DNA of 64,000 nucleotides from NCBI GenBank assembly GCA_949825065.1, contig OX463845.1, forward strand, positions 25,982,738 to 26,046,737, given 5' to 3'. Of the stretch, positions 1 to 11,261 are shown piece after piece. The notes beneath the pieces are model-generated. The model saw nothing but the letters and a program-made list of their open reading frames with translations. It was not told the origin of the DNA and did no database searches. The position numbers were made by a program, and so were the translations under genes. Origin of the DNA: Odontocerum albicorne (lineage: Eukaryota > Arthropoda > Insecta > Trichoptera > Odontoceridae). Numbering within the stretch: position 1 is the first letter of the stretch; the number at the start of each line of letters is the position of its first letter.

Positions 1-814
1 AAATCATATGAAGAGCACTGTGTTTGTCAATTAATGAAAAACAGCTAGTAATCTCTATTAAATAAATTCAGGTGGAAAAAAGACTAAAACTTAAATATCG
101 AAACATGATATCGAATATCGAAACACATATCCTTCGTAAAGAATAACAATTATAATATCCATCAGACCATCAGCAAAGGCTATTGGTAAATCTGTAAGCT
201 TTAATTATATATTATACATGGAGATGATAATGTATGATCTGGGAAACGTACCTACTTATTTATTTTCATTATTTTGGGTGCGTGGTTATACATAGTACAT
301 CAGGTAGGCATATTTCTATCGAGCGATTTCTACCAACCAACCAGCTCATTTTGGATAAATTAATCTGTTTTAATCCATGACAGATTTTACAAAAAAAATA
401 TGTATTAGTCTAAGTAAAAAAAATACCAATTTCTAAACAATAATGGTAAGAGTAGAAGAAAGGAATTGGTTCAAAGATAATGGAAGGGAAAAATTAGGAT
501 GAAAGGATATTTTGAGTAATTTCTCTCTTAAGTATACTCGTAAATAAGGATGGTGCACACCTGATACCTTTTGGCAGATTGTTCTACAGACACGCCAAAC
601 AAACCGTCAATGAAGATGTATAAAATGTGTTTTAATCGCCCAATCGAAGAGAATGTCAATATTCTGACAGATACTCGTACTAGAATTTTTCGCGAAGATA
701 TAAAGGAGAACTGGGGTTATTACACATGCTAAATAAAGCTGAAAGAACGTCAAGATTTTAAGACATTGTAGTCTGTTCCAAAACTCTGACATGTGCTCAT
801 ATTTCCTTTGGGTA
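1..814. other. No supported feature
   Basis: A+T-rich; only a 61-codon chance ORF at 607-792. Confidence 0.5.
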
Positions 815-1545
815 AATATGAATCAGATTCAAACGAAAAACTTCCTTAAAATCACTACCCCGATTTTTTTAGACATATCGATATGAAAGGATTAACAAAG
901 ACTGAGATTAATAACGATTTCATGAGTAGGATAATAAAGTGCTGGGATGGTTTGGGTATGTAGACAATAAAGAAAAACTGAATAAAGAAAAATATAAACT
1001 GGATGTTTTAAGTACCGCAACTCGAACAAGTGCTTTCTAAGAAAAAAATATAAAACGGATGCAAACGAAAAACTTATTTAGAATCACGTCCAAAAAATTG
1101 TAGATACATTGATATGAAAGGATTAAGAAGGATTTGAGCTGAAGACTGATTTAATAAGCAGGATAATAAAACGCTGAGATGGTTTGAGTATGTTGAAAAC
1201 TGAATAAAGAAAAACTCATTGGTAAAATGGACGTTTTAAGTAAGATGAAGAAAGGAGCTTTAAGATGGTTTGGACATGTGAGAATGAATGACTAAGCGAA
1301 TATAGAAGTCAGAAGTGCAAGGTGTACATGGAAGAGGTAAACTGAGGAATAGGTGTCTGGATCAAATAGACAAAATTTTGAAAGAATGTAAATCAAGAAA
1401 TATGAAAAATAGAAGATTGAGCATGACGATATGTATGAATGTGAAGGAGGCGAGAGTTATGTGCTTGAATAAAAAGTATTTGAGATTTGTCCTCTCTGCT
1501 TACCCCGTAAGAGATAAGGCGTCATGATGTGAAGGTATGATTTTC
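815..1545 (+). mobile_element. LINE-A relic 1: RT C-terminus, with an internal duplication
   Basis: ALRWFGHVRMND is encoded at 1257-1292 and ends in a stop; a second frame reads CLDQIDKILKECKS and ends VLSAYPVRDKAS before a stop at 1525-1527. These are the C-terminal motifs of LINE RT proteins. The segment 821-957 (aacgaaaaactt through gatggtttgggtatg) recurs at about 1057-1193, so part of the relic is duplicated directly with a period near 236 bp. Frameshifts and stops make it non-functional. Confidence 0.7.
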
Positions 1546-2751
1546 AGAACAAAATTTATGAATAATAATACATTTCTTTCTATTTATCGAGGTGTTAAAA
1601 TCCAAAGAATTATTTCATTCACGAAAATGAAATAAGTTTTATTTATAATAGCAGATTATAAGCCTTAGGCTCAAGTATACAAAAACCATTTTAGTTAAAA
1701 TGTTGTCTTCCGTATTACTATCCTCTTTTTTTAGATAGTCATTTTTCAACCCTTTAAAATCACAAAGCATACAAAAGCTGCCGTTATAATCTCTCTTTTG
1801 TATTCTCTTAAATACGTTAATAAAGACATCTAGATAAATACGTTGTGTAAACGAGGCTTAACTTTTTCTTACAAAAGGCAAATTTTTGGACCTACACTGC
1901 TAGAGAACCCCAATATTGTTTATCGTTTTTATTTTGGTATTTGATTGCAAATATAAATTTATTTATATGCCATTTAGTTAAGGGTTGAAAATAAATTTTC
2001 AAGGATTTTATATGATAAAATAGTTACAGCAGGAAAAGTTGGAATATTATTTCATTTCCACTTTACATTTTTCCAAGTTTTGTGTTCTTATAATAATAAT
2101 TACCCAGATCCGTTCAAAGAGAACCATTATAAAATCTAATAACTGATGCCACCCAAATAGTACATTATTATCAATAATAATTTAGATAATTCTTAATTGA
2201 AATAATAACAGATATCGCATTATTTTCACTTTAGTAAATAAATCATTTAATTACAAAATTGTAATAATTTCTTTTTCTATCCGCGTTCTGATGTAGTGTT
2301 TAATAAATAATAGTCACCTGTGAAGATTTTATAGTTTTGACATTCAGCTATCATTTGAAGCGTCGGGGTGGTATTGTTGTGTTTAATGCAATATTTTATT
2401 TAGGAAGTTGATATAAAATGTGTTATAGGATTAGTAAGAACCTTGAATATCTGAGTTAATATTATATAAAATATAGGATTTTTTACCAGTTTTATTTATT
2501 TTTGAAGATACACACATACATTTTCGCTAGTTTGTCTTCAAGAATCCTTTTATGACAAATCAGAAACATTAGAAATAAAAAGCACTGTTATAGGCACGGC
2601 TGACGTTCATCGTCTAGTAAGTCTATAAAATAAGATTTCTTAATTAAATAATCGTAATATATTTTGTTTTAGAAGAGTTATTTAACATATTTATAATATT
2701 TATTTATAGTTTAATTATATTAATGCGCTCAGTATATTCTAAATACGACCA
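1546..2751. other. No supported feature
   Basis: A+T-rich with poly-T and ATAAT runs; no repeat shared with the rest of the window. Confidence 0.5.
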
Positions 2752-2884
2752 AGTATTATATTTTATTTCACTTTTGCTATATAAAGTATAGCCTAATCTC
2801 TTATTGCCATTTAGCGATCTCTTTCAACCAATCAGGTAAATGTTTAAGTGACTTTTAGTGAAAGCTAAAACAGAACTCTTGAAC
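2752..2884 (-). mobile_element. SINE-A copy (3' half)
   Basis: Matches the SINE-A body (tattgccatttagcgatctc, ttcaaccaatcag) but lacks the tRNA-like head. Another SINE-A starts about 12 bp later, probably inserted into or beside it. Confidence 0.6.
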
Positions 2885-2896
2885 GTGATTAAGGAT

Positions 2897-3088
2897 GTAT
2901 TGCATTACACTTTCATTGTATACAACACAACCTGAAAAGTGCATTGGTATGTGGCAATATTTTCTAACCATTATAAAGGTGTTGATTAAGCCTTCAGTAA
3001 AAACCAGACTAGAATCCTTTTAAAAATAATCTGGGTCAAAATGGAAATCGAAGGGCTGGCGATTTACCAACTAAGCCATTGAGTTAAT
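2897..3088 (-). mobile_element. SINE-A copy
   Basis: Full length. In sense orientation (minus) it runs from a decayed tRNA-like head (ccaactaagccatt complement) through the conserved ccagact block to the 3' end caacgaaagtgtaatgca-like sequence at 2900. Confidence 0.68.
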
Positions 3089-3164
3089 CATATATAAAAT
3101 ATAATACCTTTGTCTCAAGAGTTGTAGTATCACATTAGATATGATTTGACTGTCAAATTATTCG

Positions 3165-3690
3165 TCACTAAGTAGACGATAATGTGAAATTACAAGGTCT
3201 GTTACTTGAACATAAAATTTACACATTACAATGAAGTTGGTCATGTTAACAGTCCAAAGCTTTTATAGTAACAAAATGTGATAAACATAAACGTTACCAG
3301 AAATTTTAAAATATGAAACTTATTCAAACTTATTCAAATGACTTATCTTCTTATACTTTACAAACAATTCTTTCAACATACACACATATGTAATTGTCAT
3401 TTAAAAATAAAAAAGACAAAAATATAATTATCAACTCTGATCAAATTTAGTATTTATATAGTTAAAGTTCAGTACGTTTTAAACACGACCAGATGAAATG
3501 AAATCATAAGGTCCGTTACTTGAATAAAAAATTTATACCTTTAATGAATATCATCGGGCTAAAATATCAGATATTTAATACTGATAGACAGTGGCAAACA
3601 TAACCGTTTACATACATTCAAGAAATCTTTTCATTTGATACTTATTCGCATGATTTATTTCCTTCCACAAATGTTTAGTGGATTGGATCC
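3165..3690. repeat. Degenerate direct duplication, about 320-bp period
   Basis: aaggtctgttacttgaac (about 3198) and aaggtccgttacttgaat (about 3509) start two alignable segments; aaatttacacattacaatga/aaatttatacctttaatga and cataaacgttacc/cataaccgtttac follow in the same order. Confidence 0.5.
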
Positions 3691-4154
3691 TTTTTGCATA
3701 TATACGTTCATATTTCCTGGATCAACGACGAGCAGTCGATATAAATGTAATAAATTTATAATATTTCGGGACCCTGTTGTACGGCAGAAGGATTCTCGGC
3801 GCGCTCTTGTAGCTATGGTGTAAATAATATCTCACGGATAGTCGACATTTGTCATCAAATGCCTCCCAAAAGTACAGTGGTTCACAGAAACTCAAAATAT
3901 GGTGCGTGTAAATTAATTTCTAATAAAGTTTAAAAAAGCGGAATGCAATTTAAGAAAAATGTTTTTAGTACTAACCAGCGGAATTAAACATCTTGTTAAT
4001 AACAAGAAGTTTATTATTTAGAGGTACTAAGATTTTGTTTCAAAACGAAAGTGGGATTGATTACAAAAATTTAAGAAACAGTGAGTTTAAAAAAAATATA
4101 ACAATACTATCTATATTCAACCGTGATTTCTTTTTACCCTTTAATATATCCGAA
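3691..4154. other. No supported feature
   Basis: Includes a slightly G+C-richer 3715-3825 stretch (cggcagaaggattctcggcg) with a chance frame; nothing identified. Confidence 0.4.
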
Positions 4155-4335
4155 TTCATATTTTGCATACATTAAAGAGCGTGACAGAGACAATATTATC
4201 TTCGGTTCCAGTAATCCAACTTTCGGGTTTTAGACCTCTGGAGCTGGCACGGAGCTCGCGGTTCGTCATAGAAGTGTTCGCAACATTACCGCTCGGCACG
4301 TGTATGAATTCAATTATATAAAATATCACCAGGGC
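4155..4335 (-). mobile_element. SINE-B 3' fragment
   Basis: acattaaagagcgtgacaga, attatcttcggttccagta and atccaactttcgggtttt match the SINE-B body seen at 26820-26890. No tRNA-like head remains. Confidence 0.55.
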
Positions 4336-4592
4336 TCTTAACTCGTTTCATAATTTGAGCTTTAAAGTAAAGTGAATATGTGGAATCGTAGTAAATCGTT
4401 AAAACAGTTTAGAAATAAATTGAGATTAAAAAGTATATTGAAACTGTCGGTAACTTGTAAGAAATCGAACCGGCAATACTAGATTACTGAACTAGCGAGT
4501 TATTTATGAATTTGCTTACGTTGTATTTTTGTAGATTCGTTGAAGTGTGTATTTTTGGTTTATAGGTAAATCTATTTTATACGTATATAGAG

Positions 4593-4733
4593 GATGTCGC
4601 AATAAAAATTTATCCACTAAGTATAAAAAAATACATTTATGTAGTTTATTGTAAACGTTGAAAGGGATTATGTATGTTAATAAATACAGAATTTACAATC
4701 TTTAAAATTGTGGATACATTTTTTTGCGACATC
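4593..4733. mobile_element. MITE with 24-25-bp TIRs (mariner-like)
   Basis: Left end gatgtcgcaataaaaattta and tccac; right end is its inverse (gtggatacattttttt then gcgacatc), with one indel and a few mismatches. TA dinucleotides sit a few bases outside each end, which would fit the Tc1/mariner superfamily. No coding capacity. Confidence 0.6.
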
Positions 4734-5002
4734 TAGTAGCAACAGATAATATAGAGAATGGTGGGATAAACAATGTGTTTACCGATCGAACATTTCAAGA
4801 AATGCAAAACTGTCTGCTTATAATGCAGTCTAGGTTCTAACGTTAGGATATCCAAATGGAACTTGAATATTTAAAAAAAGAGAGGCAGTGATTAAAATAA
4901 AAGAAATAAGCATTTATATGACCTCGGCACGTCGAAAGAATAAATGATGGAATATTAACCCAAGTACAGTACCCGGCGGTAAGTAATACACATTGGGCTT
5001 AA

Positions 5003-5203
5003 GAAAGAAACTGTCGGCCATAATCGGCTAACTTCGGCTTTGTAGAGCGTCATCTTTGTCGCTAACGATGAGCTAACAGTCCGGTATCTAGAAAGAGCTG
5101 TAAAACTTTTTGACTGACAAATCGCGATGGAACACGTGTATGAATGACAGAGACGACACTCTACAAAGCCGAAGTTATCCGATTATGGCATACAATTTCT
5201 TTC
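5003..5203. mobile_element. MITE with long TIRs flanked by TTAA
   Basis: The arms 5000-5060 and 5146-5206 are inverted copies differing at about 7 of 61 positions; the shared core includes acttcggctttgtagag. TTAA stands immediately outside both ends (4999-5002, 5204-5207), the target duplication of the piggyBac superfamily. The ends begin gaaagaaa rather than the usual CCY, so the assignment rests on TTAA. Confidence 0.65.
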
Positions 5204-5207
5204 TTAA

Positions 5208-5954
5208 TTCTGATATGTTTTATTAGTCTACTCCAATACAGGCATGGTGTGATGATGATAATGATATTTATTAAAATTATTGAGGTTGTTAAGTAAAAAG
5301 TCTTAAAAATAGAAGATTATGCATATAGAAACGTAGATGAAGTAGAAGCGAAATAAAAGATTAAGCGATGTGTACTTTATCCTTAACACAATATGAAGAT
5401 GATGTGTTGCTGACGATGATGCTGATACTTGTAAAAGTATAAAAACGACCGCCGAGAAGAAATGTTGATAACCACCATCGTAGGCAATATAACACGTATG
5501 AAAAATGTGAATTTTTGATTAAGGAAATGGGGCATACATCACAACCGCTTTAGTTTATTGTTTGTTTTCACAGATGTCACGGCGCTCCTCGGGAAAAAAA
5601 TGTGTATCTGATCTTTGTGATTTATATATTGTAATATTTAATGTCAAAAATGTCGTCGCTTCGGTTTTTTTATACTATATAAAATTGTCGTTAGGGCAGC
5701 AACAGATGCCATCTCATTCATTTGAAAGTCGTTTTATTTATTGTTTCAACTCCACACGTCCTTTTTCCTCCTTGGAGCATTTATTTTATTCGTATTTTTA
5801 CTTAATGTTTTATATAACATACGGTATCCATAATATATTTTTATTGTTTTATGTACATATATTGGTAATAGCGTCTGTTAAATATATTTTAAAAAAATAG
5901 TTCAAATTTTTAAATAAAATTTGAGTTATTTTATTAAAATTAGAACAAGTCAAA
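5208..5954. other. No supported feature
   Basis: A 112-codon ORF (5562-5900) has low-complexity, Phe/Tyr-rich composition typical of A+T-rich noncoding DNA. Confidence 0.45.
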
Positions 5955-6600
5955 TAATTCTGCAACTGAAGAAGTATTTTCTCAGATGATGGAAGAGTCA
6001 CGAGGGATATTGAACAGTGTGATGCGATAGAAAATAAAGTCAATTGTGTACCAAAACACACATACTCGAACCGGATAATATCTATATCAGTTAAGATAAT
6101 AATAGTTCATAACAGTATTTTAGTGCCATCTTTGATGTTTAAACGTGGAAGAAGAATAAAACGAGCTGAATGAATGCTGCAAAAATACGTCCACTGAGAA
6201 TAATTGCCGGAGTGGTTATGTATGACGGAATACAGAATGAAGTGATTGATGATGAATGTGAACTTAACGTTGATGTATTGCGTACGATGAACAAAAGCAG
6301 TCTGAGATGGTTTGGCCACGTGGATCGAATGAATGAAGAAATACAAGCAAAACAAATGTAGAGTGCATGTGTGAGTGCAAAACGAAGTAAAAGAAGACCA
6401 AACAAAGTATGGTTAGATCAAGTGAATGATCTTTTGATAGAAGGAAATCTAAGAAAATAAACCATAGAAACTTTATAAGATAGTGCATGGATGTGGAAAA
6501 GGGGAAATATGTGTTTTGAGAAAGAAAAGTCTTGCACTTGGTCCTCTGCCTACCCCAGCTGGGAAACGGTATGATGGTGTGTATGCATGCATTCATTAAA
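5955..6600 (+). mobile_element. LINE-A relic 2: best-preserved + strand copy of the RT C-terminus
   Basis: An open stretch 6170-6358 reads IQNEVIDDECEL and SSLRWFGHVDRMNEE. After a stop at 6359 the same frame continues with VWLDQVNDLLIEGNLRK (6407-6457). SSAYPSWETV is encoded near 6541-6570, just before the 3' end (gtatgatggtgtgtatgcatgc). The upstream part (5960-6170) shows broken similarity to the palm/thumb region of such proteins. It is a pseudogene carrying only the last part of ORF2. Confidence 0.78.
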
Positions 6601-6829
6601 AAAATAATCTTTTTAAACGAAATTTTGTAAATTTACCTTAATACAATTTTTCTTAAACGAGATAAGCGAAATAATAACCCAGGTAGATTTAACGAGGTCA
6701 ATTATGTGTCAAAATAATATAAAGAAATATATTAAAGAATTTTAAAACCACTATATCATAGAAGTGGAAGTTATACGAAGTAATTGTTTTAGAAATGGTA
6801 CAATATTGTCAACGGTGGTATCAAGAAGT

Positions 6830-7330
6830 CCGAATCACCTGGATCAGATTTCTGACTTGTCCTGATTTCATGTGACCGTGTCAACCAAACACAATCTCGG
6901 GCATTAATTCAACCGTTTTATATTCTGACTCCGCGTTATTTCATGAATCTATATAAAACTAAACGAGTAAACGAGGGTGTTATCTTCCTGAGCTGTTATT
7001 ACAGTCAGCTTTTCAATTACAAAGTTGGCATTTGGTCGTATACAAGTCTCGAAGATTGCACCGATATGTCCACCGGCCGATTCATTCCCAATAGTTAAAT
7101 GCGTACTTGACACCGTGCGCGGGTTTCATTTAACCATATCGAGTTGTGAAATAACATAGTCTTGGATGGTTGCAAGAGCTCAAATAACTCAGGAGGAGCA
7201 ACCTCCGCTATTATAAATCGTGGGCTCTAAACATTTCCTGTCCTCTCGTGTAAATATTCCTCTCGATATCAAAAGACACCGCCGCGGCTAACAATATGTT
7301 GGGTAAATATAGACGTGCTGCATTGAAAAG
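6830..7330. other. Unique-looking segment of balanced composition
   Basis: About 500 bp without any of the repeat families seen elsewhere, with G+C-rich clusters such as caccgtgcgcgggttt and acaccgccgcggctaaca. No ORF of note. Candidate conserved noncoding DNA. Confidence 0.25.
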
Positions 7331-8321
7331 TCCATCCTAATATAGTCATACGTTGGTTTACATTACGTATTATTGCATAATTCAAATAGTATTAGAGTCC
7401 CACAGCGATATAATGAATGCGGACGTTCCCAGGGCAAGCGTATCTTGACCATGTTCACCAACTTATTAAAATTGACTAGGATGGTCGAAATTCCAAGGAC
7501 ATATCCAACAAGGATTTGTATTAATGAGCTGATGCTCTCCGTCTTTTATTTAATAACGGTAATACGCTTGGGGCATTTGCAGAATTTTATAACGATTGCT
7601 CTTAATGTTATAAAAGAAAAAGTTTGGTCGTTTCACTGATAATCTAAAGCATATTTATTTATAACATAAATTATTCAGTTTAATTTTAGACGATTTCCTT
7701 TTTTATCTAATTTACCAATTATGATTGACCACGAGTATAAAAGGTTTTAGTTGAAATAGCCAAAATAAAAAATGAGCTATTAACATTCGAGTTTTAAAAG
7801 TCTTATGACATTCCTTGGGTTATTTGGAATAAATATGCAAAAAAACCTTACTCGCACTACACATTTCTTGGTTCATCAAAAATATTAAATGAGCATACAT
7901 CGATCTATCATTGGAAATGTGTTATGTCAGTGAAAAGAGTACTTATATCAGAAATTAATTCCGTTTAAAAAGAAACCTTTTGATACCAACGCATACGTTG
8001 AGTTTCCTTTAATAATCACTAAAAATAGTAAAATTGAGGGTAGGGTCCTTCTTGCAAACAATGATCCATTTAATCAATATATTTCCAATTGATAAAATAC
8101 CGTATTCAAAGAATTGAGGATTCAAAATAAAAAAATCTTTATACGAGTAGTACAATCCTCATGGAAACGTGAGATTGATCCTAGATTTAGTGTGGCCTGT
8201 AAAGTTAAAAAAATCAGATAAATGTTTAATAATGAATTATTTTTCAAAATGAGATCAATAAAAAATAGCTTAAAAAATACTGATAAAAGTAAATGGCTTA
8301 TAAAATAGAAAAATAATAATC
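7331..8321. other. No supported feature
   Basis: An 88-codon frame at 7373-7639 has no recognisable motif. Confidence 0.4.
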
Positions 8322-8519
8322 TATTACACTTTATTTGTATACATGTGGGTTTATTGCCATGCGGTAATCTCTTCCAATCAACAAGAAATATGTTAAAGAG
8401 GCTTTAAGTGAAAACCAGATTGGAACTCGATAAAATAAATTGAGCTCCAACAGAAATCGAACCCGCAATCCTCCAGTTAGATAAAAGACATATTATAAAC
8501 TAGGTTACTTAGGTCGTCA
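8322..8519 (-). mobile_element. SINE-A copy with a recognisable B box
   Basis: Minus strand carries gcgggttcgatttctg, a good pol III B box (GGTTCGANTCC type), and the usual body with gccatgcggtaatctcttcc complement. The A-box region is eroded. Confidence 0.7.
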
Positions 8520-8829
8520 AAAATACAATAAAATAAATCTTTAAATGGTTTGCTAATCAATTGATGCCTAATAAGAATGCAGAATACAACACAACTATAC
8601 GATCACTATTTAACAAATATATAGTTAACCATATTTGTCTTCTAAAGAGGAGATAATTGAATCAATATACATGTTTGTTATTTCCTTAATGGTCGAGTAG
8701 CCAGCTAGTCTGAATGACGAACTCATGCCCATGGGATACATGGGAATGTACAGCACCGTGCAGTATATTACCCATTTATCAAATCCTTGTTGCTGTATGA
8801 GGATGCAGTACAATACTGCGATGCTTCCT

Positions 8830-9060
8830 CGTGCTTGAATGCGACAAATGTTCCAGCGACAAATAATTCACTGATAAATATGGCTGCACCTTGTACCGAG
8901 AGACCAGAAGAGACGAAGTAGATGGTGGTAAGGAGGGGAACGCGTTTATTTATTCATTCCCGCGTAATTTATCGTGTCAGGATGGCAGCGAGCGAGGAAA
9001 ATGGAAGATTTGAGAGAAGTCGTGGAGATGAACGGTATGGAAGTGCGTGTAATTCATTTG
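8830..9060. other. Unique-looking segment of balanced composition
   Basis: Purine-rich stretch agaccagaagagacgaagta and ggcagcgagcgaggaaaatg; no coding frame or repeat recognised. Confidence 0.22.
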
Positions 9061-9189
9061 TATGCTGAGAGTTAATTCTGTTCAATTTTCTAACAGTGGT
9101 TGAACTTTGAATTGAGTAACCCTAGTATAGAATGTATGTAAACGTCATTGTAAATGTGTGGAACATACTCGTACACATACAGAGTTTAT

Positions 9190-9860
9190 TTATTCATACA
9201 CATACATACGTACCACAACGCCGTCTCCCTGTCGGAATAAATAAAGAAGAGAGACCGCCAGACTTTCCTGTCGTGACACATATCCATACACCTTCACATG
9301 CAACTCATACGATTTCTCTGAGGCTTAACATTTTCTACTCTAAAAATATCATATAGTTAATTCAGCCATATTGTCCTCGGTCTTCCTATACTCACTCATA
9401 TTTACACCGTATATTTGTATACTAAGTCTTTTTTCATTAATTTGTTCCACGTGCCCAAATCGTCTTAGTATGCTCTTCTTTACCTTACCGAACACATCAG
9501 CCTTAAATTTATATTCATCTCTAATAATTTTATTCCTTAGCCTGTTTCACATTGTCATCTCATGTATTCTTCTAACATAAGTGTACGCATTTTCATAGTA
9601 TTTATTCGGCTCCCATACATCAAAGCTGGTACTCAAATACTGTTTTGGACTATCATCATGGCAAATTTTGATACTGTCCGAGTATGTATGTTTTAGTGCC
9701 CAATGTAATTTGTTTCCTATCGTTACACGCCGTTCAATACCCCCCGTGTCTTCAATCATCTGAGAAAATATCATACTACATAAGAATATCAGAATCCTTT
9801 GACTTGGTTTAATCGTTCGTTATTCACCCGTACATTGCATTTCATTGTCATTACACGTAT
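9190..9860 (-). mobile_element. LINE-A relic 3: RT C-terminus
   Basis: On the minus strand, 9774-9547 reads IERRVTIGNKLHWALKH and shows the VRRIHEM end; KSILRRFGH follows near 9446-9472 and the 3' end lies at about 9200, next to a tacatacgtacc microsatellite. The match IERC/R-V-x-GNK-x-x-x-ALKH recurs in relics 9 and 10, which ties these copies to one family. It stops about 435 bp before the intact LINE, which is of a different family. Confidence 0.72.
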
Positions 9861-10295
9861 TTCCACAATCATGTCTTTTGATTAATATACTATATAATAT
9901 CTAATCATTCATCTTTTTTTTCAATATTTATAGTTTAATCATAGTTGAAAAGTAGTTTGTTCACATTATTATGATATTTTAAAATTATTTTATTATTACA
10001 CAAGTTATACATACATGAAAATCCTAATATTGTGAGACATTGTATTGCCAATTAGATGTTATCTATTCAGAATCATATAAACTAGTCAATTGTCCGTATC
10101 TTGTAAAATATAATTCTTTCTTTATTTTCGTTTTAATAAACGATTTCTCAAAAACCAAAAACAAAACGAATTTAAGACAAAACGCAATAAAATGCTTTTT
10201 TGTGTGTTTTCTCTATAAGACAAGTTTACTTTTATATTTTTTTCAAAAACAATTTGGTTTTAACAGTATATAAAAGAAACAAAATAACATATTTC
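9861..10295. other. Pre-insertion flank of the intact LINE
   Basis: A+T-rich. Open frames at 10040 and 10200 run into the LINE by chance. The candidate target copy atatttc is at 10289-10295. Confidence 0.5.
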
Positions 10296-10341
10296 GGTTC
10301 GGTTCCGAGTTCGGTTCCGAGTTTCTACCTGAACGGACGTG
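10296..10341 (+). promoter_or_regulatory. Candidate internal pol II promoter of the LINE (initiator plus DPE)
   Basis: The element begins with a 12-bp unit ttcggttccgag present about twice. An initiator-like cgAGTT places a start A at 10308. The sequence GGACGTG (10335-10341) then begins at exactly +28, the position of the downstream promoter element in Drosophila Jockey-type LINEs. No TATA box is needed in such promoters. The spacing is seen; the function is inferred. If 10308 is the true start, the bases 10296-10307 are a duplicated 5' unit. Confidence 0.5.
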
Positions 10342-10430
10342 TAGTGCCGCGCTCTCCGTCCAACTCGTCGAAAATTGACGAAAAAGTCAAATGTGCGAGT
10401 AAAAAAATATTTCATATCAATATATTTAAA

Positions 10431-11261
10431 ATGACTCGATCAAGTGCCGCAATTATCGAGGAATTTACCGGAGTTGTATCGGAATTGAGAGGAGAATTAA
10501 AGTCTCTCATTTGCAAAATATCGAACTTAGAAAATTGTGTAATTGGTCAAACTGAGTTACTCAAAACTCAAGACAATACAATAGCATCTTTGTGCGCGAA
10601 GATAGTATCCCTTGAGGCAAAAGTGTCAGTGAGTACGAAGGGAAGCGAAACCATTGGAGTTGGGGAACCTATTTCCGAGCCAAGGGTGAGTTATAAACCA
10701 AACCACATACCCGAATCCAAAGCCGCGACCCCAAAAATACATAACGTTGGAAAAAGGACCAAACCCACGAAAACGCCAGAAGCAACTCCAACTGAAGCTG
10801 CAAAAAACAAAGAAAGTCCAAAAACCTACTCAGAGGCTACAAGGCAAAACCCAACAACCTCTTCTCACCAAGATTTTGACGATTCAGCACCAAAAGGCTC
10901 GAGTGACTGGAAACTTGTCAAACGTAAGACCAAAAGGTCAGTAGTAACTACCGGTTCAAAAACAAACACTGATCTGAAGGCTGTAAAAAGGACAGTCTTC
11001 CTACACGTTTGGAGATTTGTCCCAGAGACAACCACGGACGATATTTTGACATATGTGAGGTCTATCGAGAAAGAAGACTTTCAAATTGAAAAACTCCCTA
11101 CGAAAAAACAATACGCATCATTTAAAATTGGAGTACCCGAGCAGCTAGCTGAAAAATTCAACGACCCTGCTAGTTGGCCAGTTGGGATAGCTGTCTCCAA
11201 ATTTATATTTTTAAAAGCTAAAAAGCCAAGTCTAGGAAATGAGCAAAACAGGAAAAATTAG
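10431..11261 (+). CDS. LINE ORF1 protein (276 aa, coiled-coil, nucleic-acid-binding type)
   Basis: The reading frame is open from 10200, but the ATG at 10431 (context aaaATGact, A at -3) is preferred because the upstream part crosses the element's 5' UTR and flank. Residues about 8-66 have spaced L/I/V and many E/K, suggesting a coiled coil for trimerisation. Residues about 70-180 are low-complexity and rich in K, P, T, S. A DWKLVKRKTKR basic patch precedes a C-terminal domain (about 187-265) starting TVFLHVWRFVPETT with alternating strands and helices, resembling the RRM-like or ORF1 C-terminal domain of insect LINEs. No CCHC zinc knuckles are visible. Likely role: RNA-binding chaperone of the retrotransposition RNP. 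It ends with TAG, overlapping ORF2 by 23 nt in the +1 frame. Confidence 0.82.
   Translation: MTRSSAAIIEEFTGVVSELRGELKSLICKISNLENCVIGQTELLKTQDNTIASLCAKIVSLEAKVSVSTKGSETIGVGEPISEPRVSYKPNHIPESKAATPKIHNVGKRTKPTKTPEATPTEAAKNKESPKTYSEATRQNPTTSSHQDFDDSAPKGSSDWKLVKRKTKRSVVTTGSKTNTDLKAVKRTVFLHVWRFVPETTTDDILTYVRSIEKEDFQIEKLPTKKQYASFKIGVPEQLAEKFNDPASWPVGIAVSKFIFLKAKKPSLGNEQNRKN

Noticed and set aside
5562..5900. 112-codon plus ORF
   Set aside because: Phe/Tyr/Ile-rich composition typical of translated A+T-rich DNA; no motif or homologue recognised.
10200..10430. N-terminal extension of LINE ORF1 to the upstream ATG
   Set aside because: It crosses the flank and 5' UTR of the element, is Phe/Tyr-rich, and the ATG at 10431 has the better context and a typical ORF1 start.
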